64,000 bases of DNA from Neisseriaceae bacterium (GCA_017991555.1 JAGOQM010000006.1:124001-188000); one strand, 5' to 3'; shown: positions 55,222 through 64,000, counted from the first letter of the stretch. Notes: generated by a model not told the origin, from the letters alone. A program made the numbers and translations.

Positions 55222-58068
55222 TTAGTCTTCGTATTCAGAAGGGCTTGGGCAGCTACACATCAGGTTACGGTCACCGTAGACGTCATCGACGCGATTCACG
55301 GTTGGCCAGTACTTATTGGCCGCCACGAATGGCAATGGGTAAACTGCTTCAGCACGGCTGTATACATGAGTCCACTCATCTGAGATCACGTTAGCATGGG
55401 TGTGCGGTGCATGCACCAACGGGTTATCCTCTAGTGGCCACTCACCTGCTTGAACCTTCAACACTTCTTTTTTGATTTGCTTCATCGCCGCAATAAAGCG
55501 ATCGATTTCGGCTTGGCTTTCGCTTTCGGTCGGCTCAATCATCAAGGTACCCGCTACCGGGAACGACATGGTTGGGGCATGGAACCCAAAGTCCATCAAA
55601 CGCTTGGCGATGTCTACTTCGGTAATGCCCGTTTCCTCTTTCAACGGACGAATGTCAATAATGCATTCGTGCGCCACTTTGTCATTTTGGCCCGTATACA
55701 ACACTGGGTAATCATCTTTTAGATGGTGAGCAATGTAGTTGGCGTGTAACAAGGCCGCCTCAGTTGCTTGACGTAAACCCTTACCCATCATGGTGATGTA
55801 CATCCAGGTGATCGGCAAAATGCTGGCGCTGCCGTAAGGCGCGGCAGAAATGGCGCCAAACTCAGCGTCAAGACCGTCAATTGGGGCCACGATGTTGCTG
55901 GCCATAAACGGCGCAAGGTGTGCTTGCATGCCAATTGGGCCCATGCCTGGACCGCCACCGCCATGAGGAATACAGAAGGTTTTGTGCAGGTTCATGTGCA
56001 ACACGTCTGCGCCCACTTCGGCAGGCTGCATGATGCCCACTTGTGCGTTCATGTTGGCACCGTCCATGTACACCTGGCCGCCGTTTTCGTGAATGATGTG
56101 ACAAATTTCACGGATAGACGCTTCAAACACGCCGTGGGTTGATGGATAAGTAATCATCAACGCCCCTAGGTTGGCAGCGTGCTGAATGGCTTTGGCTTTC
56201 AAGTCTTCAACGTCGACGTTGCCCAAGTCGTCACAGGCCACGATCACCACTTTCATGCCAGCCATCTGTGCCGACGCAGGGTTAGTACCGTGGGCAGAAC
56301 GAGGAATCAAGCACACATCACGATGGCCTTCACCACGAGACTCGTGGTAGCGACGAATCACCACTAAGCCAGCGTACTCACCTTGAGCGCCTGAGTTAGG
56401 CTGCAACGACATGGCGTCAAAGCCAGTAATGGTTTTCAACTGTTCTGCCAAACCGTCCAACATGCCCATATAGCCTTCGGTTTGATCTTTAGGCGCAAAA
56501 GGATGCATGTTCGAGAATTCAGGCCAGGTAATCGGCAACATCTCGGCAGTAGCGTTCAGCTTCATGGTACAGCTACCCAATGAAATCATGCTGAAGTTAA
56601 GCGCGATGTCTTTGTTCTCTAAACGTTTTAGGTAGCGCAGCATCTCATGTTCAGTGTGATAGCTATTGAACACTGGGTGAGACAAGATGGCATCAGTACG
56701 CAATACGGCTTCTGGCAAGCGCGTTTCAACCTGATCAATGATGGCGTCTTTGCCCACGAACAGCTGGGTCAACTGATTCAACTCTTCTAAGCTAGATTCT
56801 TCGTGGAAGGCCACGGCCAATACGCTGTCTGACACTTGACGTAGGTTGTAACCAGCGGCCAAAGCGGCGGCGTACACGTCAGCAGCCTTGGCGCCTAAAT
56901 CTACCTGAACGGTGTCGAACAAGGCGTTATGCACCACTTTACCGCCGGCGGCCGTCACCGTATTGGCAAAAGCGCTGGCCAAGTTGTGAATGCGGTTGGC
57001 AATGCGCTTCACGCCTTCAGGACCATGGTAAACAGCGTACATACCGGCCAGGTTGGCCAATAATACCTGTGAGGTACAAATATTAGAGTTGGCTTTTTCA
57101 CGACGAATGTGCTGTTCGCGCGTTTGCAAGGCCATACGCAGAGCAGGCTTGCCGTTGGCATCAATCGACACCCCAATCAAACGGCCTGGCGCAGAACGCT
57201 TCATGCTGTCTTTAAAGGCAAAGTAAGCAGCGTGAGGGCCACCAAAGCCCATCGGCACGCCAAAGCGTTGGGTATTACCCAAGGCCACGTCGGCACCCAT
57301 TGCACCCGGTGATTTCAACAACACCAGGCTCATAATGTCAGCGGCCACACAGGCCAAAGCGCCTTTAGATTTAACCGCGGCAATCACGTCGGTTAGGTCA
57401 ACCACGTCGCCATCAACGCCAACATACTGGAATAAAGCACCAAAGTAGTCGCCTTCGGCCGCCTGAGCCAAATCGCCAATCACCAAATCAAACTCAAAGT
57501 ATTTGGCACGGGTTTGCATCACGGCTAGGGTTTGGGGCAACACACGGTTGTCGACGAAGAACTGGTTCGACTTAGAACGCGACACGCGCTTGGCCATCGC
57601 CATGGCTTCCGCAGCGGCGGTGGCTTCGTCTAGTAAAGACGCACCAGACACTTCTAAACCAGATAAATCAATACACACCTGTTGGAAGTTCAACAAGGCT
57701 TCTAAACGGCCTTGTGACACTTCTGCTTGGTATGGCGTATACGCCGTGTACCAACCAGGATTTTCCAACACGTTACGGGCAATCACATTAGGCAAACGGG
57801 TTGGATAGTAACCCATGCCAATGTAGCTTTTAAAAATCTTGTTTTTGCTGGCCATGGCTTTAAGCTTGGCCAATGCATCGGCTTCAGTCATGCTGTCTGG
57901 CAAACCGAACGGCTGCGGCATCAACACGCTGTCCGGTACGGTTTTGGCCACAAACTCAGCCATGCTGTTTAAGCCTAAATCGGCCAACATGCTGGCCTGT
58001 TCGGCAGCAGAGGTGCCAATGTGGCGACCGACAAACTCTTCATTGAAGAATAATGATTGAATACTCAT
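55222..58068 (-). CDS. gcvP: Glycine dehydrogenase (decarboxylating), P protein
   Basis: A 948-residue PLP enzyme, full-length single-chain P protein of the glycine cleavage system. The PLP-binding Lys is in [21 protein letters not shown], and [20 protein letters not shown] is a conserved N-terminal stretch. It decarboxylates glycine and loads the aminomethyl group on GcvH. AAGGG precedes the ATG. It is third in gcvT-gcvH-gcvP, separated from gcvH by a hairpin and a palindrome. Confidence 0.97.
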   Translation of the reverse strand: MSIQSLFFNEEFVGRHIGTSAAEQASMLADLGLNSMAEFVAKTVPDSVLMPQPFGLPDSMTEADALAKLKAMASKNKIFKSYIGMGYYPTRLPNVIARNVLENPGWYTAYTPYQAEVSQGRLEALLNFQQVCIDLSGLEVSGASLLDEATAAAEAMAMAKRVSRSKSNQFFVDNRVLPQTLAVMQTRAKYFEFDLVIGDLAQAAEGDYFGALFQYVGVDGDVVDLTDVIAAVKSKGALACVAADIMSLVLLKSPGAMGADVALGNTQRFGVPMGFGGPHAAYFAFKDSMKRSAPGRLIGVSIDANGKPALRMALQTREQHIRREKANSNICTSQVLLANLAGMYAVYHGPEGVKRIANRIHNLASAFANTVTAAGGKVVHNALFDTVQVDLGAKAADVYAAALAAGYNLRQVSDSVLAVAFHEESSLEELNQLTQLFVGKDAIIDQVETRLPEAVLRTDAILSHPVFNSYHTEHEMLRYLKRLENKDIALNFSMISLGSCTMKLNATAEMLPITWPEFSNMHPFAPKDQTEGYMGMLDGLAEQLKTITGFDAMSLQPNSGAQGEYAGLVVIRRYHESRGEGHRDVCLIPRSAHGTNPASAQMAGMKVVIVACDDLGNVDVEDLKAKAIQHAANLGALMITYPSTHGVFEASIREICHIIHENGGQVYMDGANMNAQVGIMQPAEVGADVLHMNLHKTFCIPHGGGGPGMGPIGMQAHLAPFMASNIVAPIDGLDAEFGAISAAPYGSASILPITWMYITMMGKGLRQATEAALLHANYIAHHLKDDYPVLYTGQNDKVAHECIIDIRPLKEETGITEVDIAKRLMDFGFHAPTMSFPVAGTLMIEPTESESQAEIDRFIAAMKQIKKEVLKVQAGEWPLEDNPLVHAPHTHANVISDEWTHVYSRAEAVYPLPFVAANKYWPTVNRVDDVYGDRNLMCSCPSPSEYED

Positions 58069-58097
58069 GAGTCTAACCCTTATATAGTCAACAATGT

Positions 58098-58114
58098 AAA
58101 CGCTTTAAGCGTTT
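58098..58114. promoter_or_regulatory. Palindrome before gcvP
   Basis: AAACGCT-TTA-AGCGTTT is a perfect inverted repeat 30 bases before the gcvP start. It could be an operator for an internal promoter or an mRNA hairpin. Confidence 0.4.
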
Positions 58115-58123
58115 GACATCAAA

Positions 58124-58151
58124 GCAAAACAAAGCCCGCGGCAGCGGGCTT
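58124..58151 (-). terminator. Hairpin between gcvH and gcvP
   Basis: AAGCCCGC (58132-58139) and GCGGGCTT (58144-58151). On the minus strand it is followed by TGTTTTG, a weak U-run. Probably a partial terminator or RNA-processing element that lowers gcvP relative to gcvT and gcvH. Confidence 0.55.
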
Positions 58152-58160
58152 GGGCATTAT

Positions 58161-58544
58161 TTAGTCGATCTCGGCAGCGTACTGCTCTGCGCTCATCAAA
58201 CCGTCTAGGTCTGCCACATTGGCAGGCTTGATGCGGAAGAACCAACCGGCACCGTAAGGATCGGTGTTGGCTAGGTCTGGGCTGGCCACTAAGTCTTCGT
58301 TAATCGCCACGATTTCGCAACCGATTGGGGCGTAAATGTCAGAAGCGGCTTTAACCGACTCAACCACACCAGCCTGTTCGTCAGCGGCTAGGTTGTCGCC
58401 TACGTTTGGCAATTCAACAAACACGATGTCGCCCAAAGCTTCTTGTGCGTGTTCGGTAATGCCCACGGTCACGGTGCCGTCGGCTTCCAGTTTCAACCAC
58501 TCGTGTGAATCAACGTATTTTAAATCTGCAGGAATATTGCTCAT
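58161..58544 (-). CDS. gcvH: Glycine cleavage system H protein
   Basis: A 127-residue lipoyl carrier. The lipoylated Lys65 lies in [14 protein letters not shown], and the flanking [18 protein letters not shown] is typical. It shuttles the aminomethyl intermediate between GcvP, GcvT and the dihydrolipoyl dehydrogenase. It is second in the operon, 105 bases after gcvT. Confidence 0.97.
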   Translation of the reverse strand: MSNIPADLKYVDSHEWLKLEADGTVTVGITEHAQEALGDIVFVELPNVGDNLAADEQAGVVESVKAASDIYAPIGCEIVAINEDLVASPDLANTDPYGAGWFFRIKPANVADLDGLMSAEQYAAEID

Positions 58545-58649
58545 CTTAAATTCTCCAGTGTATTAAAGACACAATCATTAAATGAAAACCAAACTCAATA
58601 GCCCATGCTTAAAGCTGCCGACAGACATGCTGCGGCAGCCATAGCCGGC

Positions 58650-59738
58650 TTACAATTCAAACATTGCCTTGCCTTGACGTACAAATGGCAACTTGATCAC
58701 GCGCACGTCGGTTAAGGTACCGCGAATATCGACCTGAGCCGTATCAGCAGTGGCTGCTGGTACGCGCGCAATCGCGATCGATAATTTTAAACTGGGTGAG
58801 AACGTACCGCTGGTAATAACCCCAGTGCCCACGTTCGGGATGGTCACTTCCATGCCTTCACGTAAAACGCCGCGGGTGGTCATCACTAAACCCACCTGCT
58901 TCACGTCGACGCCGGTTTCTTTTTTGGCTTCTAAGGCCGCTTTACCAATAAACTCACGCTCGTTCCAAGCAATGGTCCAGCCCATGCCGGCTTCTAGTGG
59001 CGTGATGTCTTCGTCCATGTCATGACCGTAGAGGTTCATGCCGGCTTCTAAACGTAGGGTGTCGCGCGCGCCCAGACCACAAGGCACCACGCCAGCACCT
59101 TTAAGAGCGTCAAAGAAAGCCAAAGCTTCTTGGCTTGGCAACAACACTTCCACACCGTCTTCACCGGTATAGCCGGTACGGGCCACAAACCAATCATTGG
59201 CCAACTGCACGCCTTGGAACAAGCTCAACGCATCAATGGTGTCTTTCCACTCTGGCTTCACGGTTTCTAGCTTGGCAATGGCGTTAGGGCCTTGCACCGC
59301 CAAAATGGCCAGGTCAGTGCGAACCGTCAACTGAACGTCAAATGGCGCCGCGGTTTTTTGGAACCAGGCCACGTCTTTTTCACGCGTTGCGGCATTAGAA
59401 ATAATGCGGTAGCCATTTTCAGCTAAATACACGATTAAGTCATCAATCACCCCGCCTTGTTCATTCAACATTGGCGAATACAGGGCTTTACCCACGACTT
59501 TTAGCTTAGCCACGTCGTTGGCCAGTAGTTTTTGCAACCAGGCTTGAGCCTGCGTGCCCACCACGTCGGTAATGGTCATGTGCGACACGTCAAACATACC
59601 GGCATCGGTACGCACCGCTTCATGTTCTTTAATTTGTGAACCGTAATGAATGGGCAATTCCCAGCCGCTAAAATCGACCAGTTTGGCACCAGCATCTACG
59701 TGGGCTTGATAAAATGGGGTGTGTAAAAGTTGTGACAT
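58650..59738 (-). CDS. gcvT: Aminomethyltransferase, T protein
   Basis: A 362-residue tetrahydrofolate-dependent enzyme that makes methylene-THF and ammonia from the GcvH-bound intermediate. [12 protein letters not shown] (with the conserved Asp region), [12 protein letters not shown] and [19 protein letters not shown] are visible. GGAG lies 8 bases before the ATG. It is the first gene of the operon, behind a 263-base leader containing a tandem glycine riboswitch. Confidence 0.97.
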   Translation of the reverse strand: MSQLLHTPFYQAHVDAGAKLVDFSGWELPIHYGSQIKEHEAVRTDAGMFDVSHMTITDVVGTQAQAWLQKLLANDVAKLKVVGKALYSPMLNEQGGVIDDLIVYLAENGYRIISNAATREKDVAWFQKTAAPFDVQLTVRTDLAILAVQGPNAIAKLETVKPEWKDTIDALSLFQGVQLANDWFVARTGYTGEDGVEVLLPSQEALAFFDALKGAGVVPCGLGARDTLRLEAGMNLYGHDMDEDITPLEAGMGWTIAWNEREFIGKAALEAKKETGVDVKQVGLVMTTRGVLREGMEVTIPNVGTGVITSGTFSPSLKLSIAIARVPAATADTAQVDIRGTLTDVRVIKLPFVRQGKAMFEL

Positions 59739-59796
59739 ATTGATGGCTCCAATGTAAATAAGAACGCCCTTTTTATGATTTAAAGGTACGTACCCT

Positions 59797-60000
59797 ATCT
59801 GTCCTGAAACCTGAGATTTTCGAAACCAGCGCCGCTTTTTTGCGACAGTTGGCTTCTTTCCCCCTTCGGTGGGCCAGGCTTGGCCACTCTCCAGATTTGC
59901 TTGAGTGCGTTTGCACTCGTCGTTGAACAGTCCTGTTACCTGAGCGATTACAAGGGTGTATGCGCCTTCGGTGGTGCCTATGCACGCTCTCCTGCCGAAC
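59797..60000 (-). ncRNA. Tandem glycine riboswitch (gcvT leader)
   Basis: Two consecutive aptamers on the minus strand. Aptamer 1 (about 60000 to 59925) has GGAGAGC, ACCACCGAAGGCGCA and CGCTCAGGTAACAGGAC. Aptamer 2 (about 59900 to 59797) has TCTGGAGAGTGG, CCCACCGAAGGGGGAA and ATCTCAGGTTTCAGGACAGA. These match the glycine riboswitch consensus well. Glycine binding should switch on gcvTHP. No strong terminator follows the second aptamer, so control may act on translation. Confidence 0.93.
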
Positions 60001-60007
60001 TGACACT

Positions 60008-60036
60008 ATTATCTTTTGTTTGCCTGTGTTTGGCAA
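60008..60036 (-). promoter_or_regulatory. Promoter of the gcvTHP operon
   Basis: Minus-strand TTGCCA (60036 to 60031) and GATAAT (60013 to 60008) with exactly 17 bases between. Transcription would start near 60001, at the first base of the riboswitch. Confidence 0.65.
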
Positions 60037-60119
60037 GCCAAAGCACGATAAGGCGTCGAGACGGCAAATGAAAATAACGCTACTTTGCGCCACAACCCAT
60101 GCCCAAAGTAACTTAAACT

Positions 60120-60441
60120 AACAAAAGATATTAGATATTTTTGCAAATAATGCTTTTATTCATCTATTATAGACGGCGGAGAAAGAACTCACCCTAGGCT
60201 TTAAGCCGCTTAATCTGTTGATTTATCATGATTAAGGCCGGCGCAGCGTCCCTGCGGACGGCAACGTGGTATGGGCAATAGATTGCCATATTGTTTTATA
60301 AATACCACCCTTGCAAACATATTCTTGCTTAAGCCTCTCTTTTTCAGGTATTCTTTCTCTACATATACTAATACCAACGTTTACTTTTCAGTGACACCCA
60401 TTCGTAGCCCAACAACAAGATTGGGCTCAGGAGAAAGCTTC
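60120..60441. other. Intergenic region between gcvT leader and lrp-type gene
   Basis: AT-rich, with several A/T tracts (e.g. 60125-60175) that could bind Lrp-like protein. TATACT at 60364-60369 is a possible -10 for the regulator. A hairpin AGCCCAA (60406-60412) with TTGGGCT (60421-60427) sits immediately before its ribosome site. No gene seen. Confidence 0.5.
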
Positions 60442-60924
60442 ATGAAAAATGTGATTTTAGATAAAACCGATCTTAAGATCTTACAAGTACTACAAGAGAA
60501 TGGTCGCCTTACCAACGTAGAATTGTCTGAGCGTGTGGCATTGTCCCCCTCTCCTTGCCTACGTCGTTTAAAACAGTTAGAAGACGCCGGCGTGATCCGC
60601 CGCTATGCTGCGCTATTAGAGCCACAGAGTATGGGCCTAGGCCTACAGGCGATCATCCGTGTGTCGCTTAATAAGGGCGACAATGCCCGCACCCTGTTTG
60701 ATGAAGCGGTACAAGAATGGCCTGAAGTCCTGTCTTGCTTCGCGTTAACCGGCGAAACCGACTACTTGTTGCACACCTTCTTTGTCGACATGGAAGATTT
60801 CTCCCACTTTGTGCTGGACACCCTGCTGTCACAGCCAGGGGTGAACGATGCCAAATCAAGCTTCGTGCTAAAAGAGATTAAATCCACCACGTCGTTACCG
60901 TTGGCCCACCTACATTTAGATTAA
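60442..60924 (+). CDS. Lrp/AsnC family transcriptional regulator
   Basis: A 160-residue Lrp-type regulator with an N-terminal helix-turn-helix (about 8-58, LTNVELSERVALSPSPCLRRLKQLE) and a C-terminal RAM ligand domain (about 70-145, with CFALTGETDYLLHTF). AGGAGA lies 7 bases before the ATG at 60442; a long upstream open frame has no coding character. It is divergent from the glycine cleavage operon, and E. coli gcv is regulated by Lrp, so a local role is plausible. The effector is unknown. Confidence 0.9.
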   Translation: MKNVILDKTDLKILQVLQENGRLTNVELSERVALSPSPCLRRLKQLEDAGVIRRYAALLEPQSMGLGLQAIIRVSLNKGDNARTLFDEAVQEWPEVLSCFALTGETDYLLHTFFVDMEDFSHFVLDTLLSQPGVNDAKSSFVLKEIKSTTSLPLAHLHLD

Positions 60925-60976
60925 GCCACGGGCCCAAGTGGCCTAAAACCACGGTTAAACACACTATTCGCGTCAT

Positions 60977-61016
60977 AAGGCTGCTTAAAAACCCCATTTT
61001 TAGGCAGCCTTTGTTA
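60977..61016 (+). terminator. Terminator after the Lrp-type gene
   Basis: Fifteen-base arms AAGGCTGCTTAAAAA (60977-60991) and TTTTTAGGCAGCCTT (60997-61011) with one wobble, then TTGTT. Confidence 0.85.
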
Positions 61017-61055
61017 TGATGAAAACCTTTCCATTTTTGCGTCTTGGTTGCCCCT

Positions 61056-61619
61056 ATGCCCCTACCTACTCCCGCCGACACCCTTGTCATTGATCACACC
61101 AAAACTTGGTTAGAAAAAGCCATCATTGGGCTTAACCTCTGCCCTTTTGCCAAGGCCGTGTACGTCAAAGATCAGGTACGCATCGTGGTCAGCCATGCCA
61201 AACACCTAGATGGGTTCTTAGAAGACCTAGACCGCGAGCTAATTTATCTAGCCGAATGCGACCCCAACGTCACCGACACGACGTTACTGGTCCACCCCGA
61301 CCTTTTTGGTGATTTTTTAACCTTTAACGACATGGTGTTTGTGGCCGATCAGGCCATCGAAGAGCATGAATTAAGCGGCGTGTTGCAAATTGCCCCCTTC
61401 CACCCGCAGTTCCAATTTGACGGCACCGACGCCGACGACATCAGCAACTACACCAATCGCTCGCCCTACCCAACCTTGCACTTGATTCGCGAAAGCAGCA
61501 TCGACAAAGCCGTGGCCGCCATTCCCAACGCCGACGCCATTTTTGAGCGCAACATTGCCCTCCTAGAAGAAATGGGCCATGCAGGCTGGGCCAAGCTCGA
61601 CATCCCACAGGTAAAATAA
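61056..61619 (+). CDS. DUF1415 family protein
   Basis: A 187-residue protein of the DUF1415 family. WLEKAIIGLNLCPFAKAVYV at the start, DTTLLVHPDLFGDFLTFND, and ISNYTNRSPYPTLHLIRE are characteristic. The function is unknown; it is a cytoplasmic protein. The ATG at 61056 is preferred over a TTG 12 bases upstream; no strong ribosome site is seen. It is followed by rnpB. Confidence 0.85.
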   Translation: MPLPTPADTLVIDHTKTWLEKAIIGLNLCPFAKAVYVKDQVRIVVSHAKHLDGFLEDLDRELIYLAECDPNVTDTTLLVHPDLFGDFLTFNDMVFVADQAIEEHELSGVLQIAPFHPQFQFDGTDADDISNYTNRSPYPTLHLIRESSIDKAVAAIPNADAIFERNIALLEEMGHAGWAKLDIPQVK

Positions 61620-61660
61620 AACCAACGCCGCCGGCCCAGCCGTGTTAGAATTTGCCGGCA

Positions 61661-62011
61661 CAAAAGTTGGCCAGACAGTCGTCGCGTGTTTACACGGGGA
61701 GGAAAGTCCGGGCTCCATAGAGCAAAATGCCAGCTAACGGCTGGGTGTCGAAAGGCAACGGAAAGTGGTGCAGAGACTTAGACCGCCGATGGCTGCTTCG
61801 GCAGCACAGGTAAGGGTGAGAAGGTGCGGTAAGAGCGCACCGCGCAACGGGTAACCGAAGCGGCAAGCTAAACCCCATTTGGAGCAAGACCAAACAGAAG
61901 GCCATGATGCGGCTCGTATCGTCTTCGGGTAGGTTGCTTGAGCGTGCTGGTAACGGTACGCCTAGATGAATGACTGTCCTAGACAGAACCCGGCTTATCG
62001 ACCGACTTTTG
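61661..62011 (+). ncRNA. rnpB: RNase P RNA (type A)
   Basis: The catalytic RNA of RNase P, which cuts tRNA 5' leaders. The ends pair as P1 (CAAAAGTTGG at 61661-61670 with CCGACTTTTG at 62002-62011). Universally conserved blocks are present: GGGGAGGAAAGTCCGGGCTCC near 61695 (written in part), GGGTAAGGGTGAGAAGG-type P8-P10 region near 61810, and AGATGAATGACTGTCC near 61965 with ACAGAACCCGGCTTA. Length about 350 nt. TAGAAT at 61646-61651 may be the -10 box. Confidence 0.96.
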
Positions 62012-62027
62012 TGCACCTTATATTTAC

Positions 62028-62061
62028 AAACAGCCACTGGCCTAAGGCCAGTGGCTGTTTT
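62028..62061 (+). terminator. Terminator of rnpB
   Basis: AACAGCCACTGGCC (62029-62042), TAA, GGCCAGTGGCTGTT (62046-62059), then TT. Confidence 0.85.
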
Positions 62062-62082
62062 GCTGCGGGCGTGACTGGGCCC

Positions 62083-62380
62083 AAAACCATGGTTTATTGT
62101 TCGAATAAAACCCCAGCGTATATAGGCAGATACTTTAAACTCACCACGCTTGCCCTTAGGTGAAGTACCGTCCCCTTTTAGCCGCCGAGGCGGTTCGTGC
62201 GGGGCCGGGGCTTTAAGGCAAAGTTGTTTGAGTATTTGGCCAAAGGCCCAAATATGAGTTTTTGCCGCCGGCCACGTGCGGGCCAACGAGGGCACCCGCA
62301 AAGCGGGCGGATAAAGTGGGGTGGTTTTTCTTTGCTTCGTTTCTTTTTGACATCAAAAAGAAATGATGGCGCCCTACAGG
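62083..62380 (+). repeat. Left copy of an inverted, diverged repeat of about 300 bases
   Basis: This stretch is similar, in inverted orientation, to 62474-62783. Perfect shared blocks include AAAACCATGGTTTATTGTT (62083-62101), GGTGAAGTACCGTCCC (about 62158-62173) and TTTTCTTTGCTTCGTTTCTTTT (62326-62347, 22 bases). Short open frames here have no coding character. Probably a non-autonomous dispersed element. Confidence 0.7.
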
Positions 62381-62473
62381 GCGAAACCCAACGACTGATT
62401 AATAGCGGCGTTACCGAAGCATGAATGGTTTTGAGATGTGCCCTTTAGGCAAGCAGGGCTTTAACTTGAACGT

Positions 62474-62783
62474 TTGTTTCGCCGAAGGCGACGTCATTTC
62501 TTGTGCATGGCCAAAAGAAACGAAGCAAAGAAAACGACACCCTGGTCCCCGGTCACTTCGTGACTGCCCTCAGCAGAACCTATTGAGCCAGCGCAGGCAC
62601 TCCAGAATAGTGCTCGACCCCCTATAAAAGTGTGGTCGGTCGCCACAAACTTTTTGCCTGCTTCATCTGCCTCAATAGAACCTAATTCGGCGGCTCTACG
62701 GGACGGTACTTCACCTAAGGGATACACTGTCAGAAGGTTGGTAAATTGAGGCACGTCTTCATCAAACAATAAACCATGGTTTT
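62474..62783 (-). repeat. Right copy of the inverted repeat
   Basis: Inverted counterpart of 62083-62380: 62513-62534 pairs perfectly with 62326-62347, GGGACGGTACTTCACC near 62700 with the left copy near 62158, and 62765-62783 with 62083-62101. Between the blocks the copies have diverged. A 118-codon frame on the minus strand (62494-62850) is rejected as a gene. Confidence 0.7.
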
Positions 62784-63005
62784 TACCTTGGCTTATCGCA
62801 TGCCTATACCGCTCACCTACCGTAGCATGGGTAAAGCGCAGCCTATCCACCCTACCCCCGCAGGGTTCTTAAGCCATTAAGGGGCAATGAAAACCATGGT
62901 TGCATCATGGCCACCGAAACCAAACGCCCCCATCCCACCACTGGCAAAAACACGCCACCTCCATTATCATCAAACCATTCCCAATCAATGAGAAGCCCTC
63001 ACACC
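62784..63005. other. Intergenic stretch before the methyltransferase gene
   Basis: Contains further repeat-like DNA (TGGGTAAAGCGCAGCCTAT near 62830, a kind of sequence often found as dispersed intergenic repeats) and another AAAACCATGGTT at 62890. No gene is supported, although the methyltransferase frame is open from 62907. Confidence 0.45.
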
Positions 63006-63761
63006 ATGTACACCCAATATGGCCCTTTGTGCGCCCAAGTTTACGAACACACCAAACCGGTTGGCCACGCCATCGCCGGTGACCTTGATTATTACCGCAG
63101 TCGCTTACACAACGTGACCGGCCCCATTTTAGAGGCCGGCGTGGGCAATGGCCGCCTGCTGGTTCCGTTTTACCAAGAAGGCCTCAAAATAGAAGGCATC
63201 GACCTCTCGGCCGACATGCTGGCCGTGTGCCAGCGCAACTGCGACGGCGCTCAGATTCAACCCACCCTGTATCAGGGTGACATGGGCGCCTATCCTTACC
63301 CCCACGCTTATGAAGCCATTATTGTGCCCACCGGCTCGTTTGGCCTCATCACCGATCGTCAGGTGGCCGAACGCATTTTGGCGCATTTTTATCAATCGCT
63401 ACAACCTAATGGCCGCCTCATTCTCGACCTTGACCTGCCCTCTGATTGGCAAAACAATCAGCAAACCATCAGCAGCCATGAGTTAAGCCCAGACTATGGC
63501 ATTACCCTGACCTACCACGCCCAACACATCAACTGGATCGAGCAAACCACCCACTCCTTGCTCAAGTATGAAGCCTGGCAGCAGGGTCAGCTCGTGGCCA
63601 CCGAACTACAGCGGTTTGACCTGCGCTGGTACGGCATTGAAGAGTTTAAACAGCTGTTACTTCGCCTCGGTTATCGCGACATCGTGGTGTCTGCTGACTA
63701 CCACTATGGTCAGGTCCCCAGCCAAAACGGCAGCCTCATCACCTTTGAGGCCTGTAAGTAA
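63006..63761 (+). CDS. Class I SAM-dependent methyltransferase
   Basis: About 251 residues. SAM-binding motif I reads ILEAGVGNGRLLVPF, followed by GIDLSADMLAVC, DMGAYPYP and LQPNGRLILDLDLP, the order of a methyltransferase-11/25-type fold. The substrate is unknown. Several in-frame ATGs exist (62907, 62988, 63006). The last is chosen because the conserved part starts soon after it and the upstream part is Pro/Ser-rich with no family look. It abuts the next gene. Confidence 0.8.
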   Translation: MYTQYGPLCAQVYEHTKPVGHAIAGDLDYYRSRLHNVTGPILEAGVGNGRLLVPFYQEGLKIEGIDLSADMLAVCQRNCDGAQIQPTLYQGDMGAYPYPHAYEAIIVPTGSFGLITDRQVAERILAHFYQSLQPNGRLILDLDLPSDWQNNQQTISSHELSPDYGITLTYHAQHINWIEQTTHSLLKYEAWQQGQLVATELQRFDLRWYGIEEFKQLLLRLGYRDIVVSADYHYGQVPSQNGSLITFEACK

Positions 63762-64000
63762 GTGGCCGCGCCGTTAGACACGTTCAAACAACGCGTCCTA
63801 CACGCTGTGGCCAGCATTCCCGCTGGCCACGTGTGTCGTTACGGCACCATCGCCAAACGCTCTGGCAACGCCAAAGCCGCACGCCAGGTCGGCATCATTT
63901 TAAAGAAACTGCCCGCTGGCCATGCTTTGCCCTGGCACCGCGTCGTCAATCGGCTCGGCCAAATTTCGTTAGTGGGCGAAGATCATCAACGTCAAAAAAA
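63762..64000 (+). CDS. Alkyltransferase-like protein (partial, cut by window end)
   Basis: The first 79 codons of an MGMT-fold protein starting at a GTG directly after the methyltransferase stop. The helix-turn-helix region GHVCRYGTIAKRSGNAKAARQVG and the motif LPWHRVVN are visible. True O6-alkylguanine transferases have PCHRV with an active-site Cys; here Trp replaces it, as in ATL proteins such as E. coli YbaZ (Atl). It would flag alkylated bases for nucleotide excision repair rather than repair them directly. Confidence 0.85.
   Translation, partial: MAAPLDTFKQRVLHAVASIPAGHVCRYGTIAKRSGNAKAARQVGIILKKLPAGHALPWHRVVNRLGQISLVGEDHQRQK

Noticed and set aside
59773-60093. Short open frames upstream of gcvT
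   Set aside because: They fall in the glycine riboswitch, whose aptamer consensus explains the sequence.
60271-60441. N-terminal extension of the Lrp-type gene
   Set aside because: The extension has no coding character, and AGGAGA supports the start at 60442.
61690-62301. Minus-strand open frame of about 200 codons
   Set aside because: It runs antisense through the RNase P RNA and a repeat, and its composition is not protein-like.
62494-62850. Minus-strand frame of 118 codons
   Set aside because: It lies in the right copy of the inverted repeat; the peptide is the kind that dispersed repeats produce by chance, with no ribosome site.

Overview
The window is about 57 percent GC, gene-dense chromosomal DNA of a Gram-negative proteobacterium. 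It has outer-membrane biogenesis genes (lptD, surA, a complete mla operon), a tandem glycine riboswitch before gcvTHP, a heme-binding/ferroxidase bacterioferritin pair and a short-form hisG. The gene content and the BfrA/BfrB arrangement fit a betaproteobacterium, most likely Neisseriales. This is inference; no rRNA lies in the window and the genus cannot be named. I saw no tRNA, rRNA, CRISPR array, phage or recognisable insertion sequence. Almost all genes look intact; the last one is cut by the window edge.

Layout. 0-2 kb: a TetR repressor and a divergent MFS exporter sharing a clear operator. 2-7.8 kb: ftsY-ftsE-ftsX on the minus strand and, divergently, a pair of M16 proteases (one catalytic, one not). 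7.8-12.1 kb: uvrD, an MDR oxidoreductase and a LysR regulator. 12.2-19.6 kb: a complete tetrathionate respiration locus, ttrB-ttrC-ttrA (minus) and ttrS-ttrR (plus). 19.6-32.3 kb: an accessory-type stretch of efflux pumps, regulators (TetR, FadR-type GntR), a cupin, a GST, a SCO1-like lipoprotein, hisG-hisD, and two paralogous membrane-tailed proteins of unknown function on either side of a TetR/MFS pair. 32.5-45.2 kb: envelope and repair housekeeping, namely ruvA-ruvC, murU-amgK (cell-wall recycling), lptD-surA-pdxA and mlaFEDCBA, followed by a thioesterase and a TlpA-like thioredoxin. 45.2-53.9 kb: a small lipoprotein, metG, an RNase II-type enzyme, rubredoxin, an M48 lipoprotein protease, tyrP, bfrA-bfrB and bfd with a Fur-box promoter. 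54.1-55.2 kb: a very small pilin-like protein and a PapD-like chaperone with no usher nearby. 55.2-61.6 kb: the gcvT-gcvH-gcvP operon behind a glycine riboswitch, an Lrp/AsnC regulator and a DUF1415 protein. 61.6-64 kb: the RNase P RNA, two diverged inverted copies of a roughly 300-base repeat, a methyltransferase and the start of an alkyltransferase-like gene.

How it fits together: the ttr cluster is a self-contained sensing and respiration unit. The lptD/mla block and the amgK-murU genes maintain the envelope. The bfr/bfd genes form an iron storage and release set. The gcv operon is controlled by its riboswitch and sits beside an Lrp-type gene. The least explained parts are the usherless chaperone plus mini-pilin, the tail-anchored paralog pair at 25-28.5 kb, and the nested inverted repeat after rnpB.
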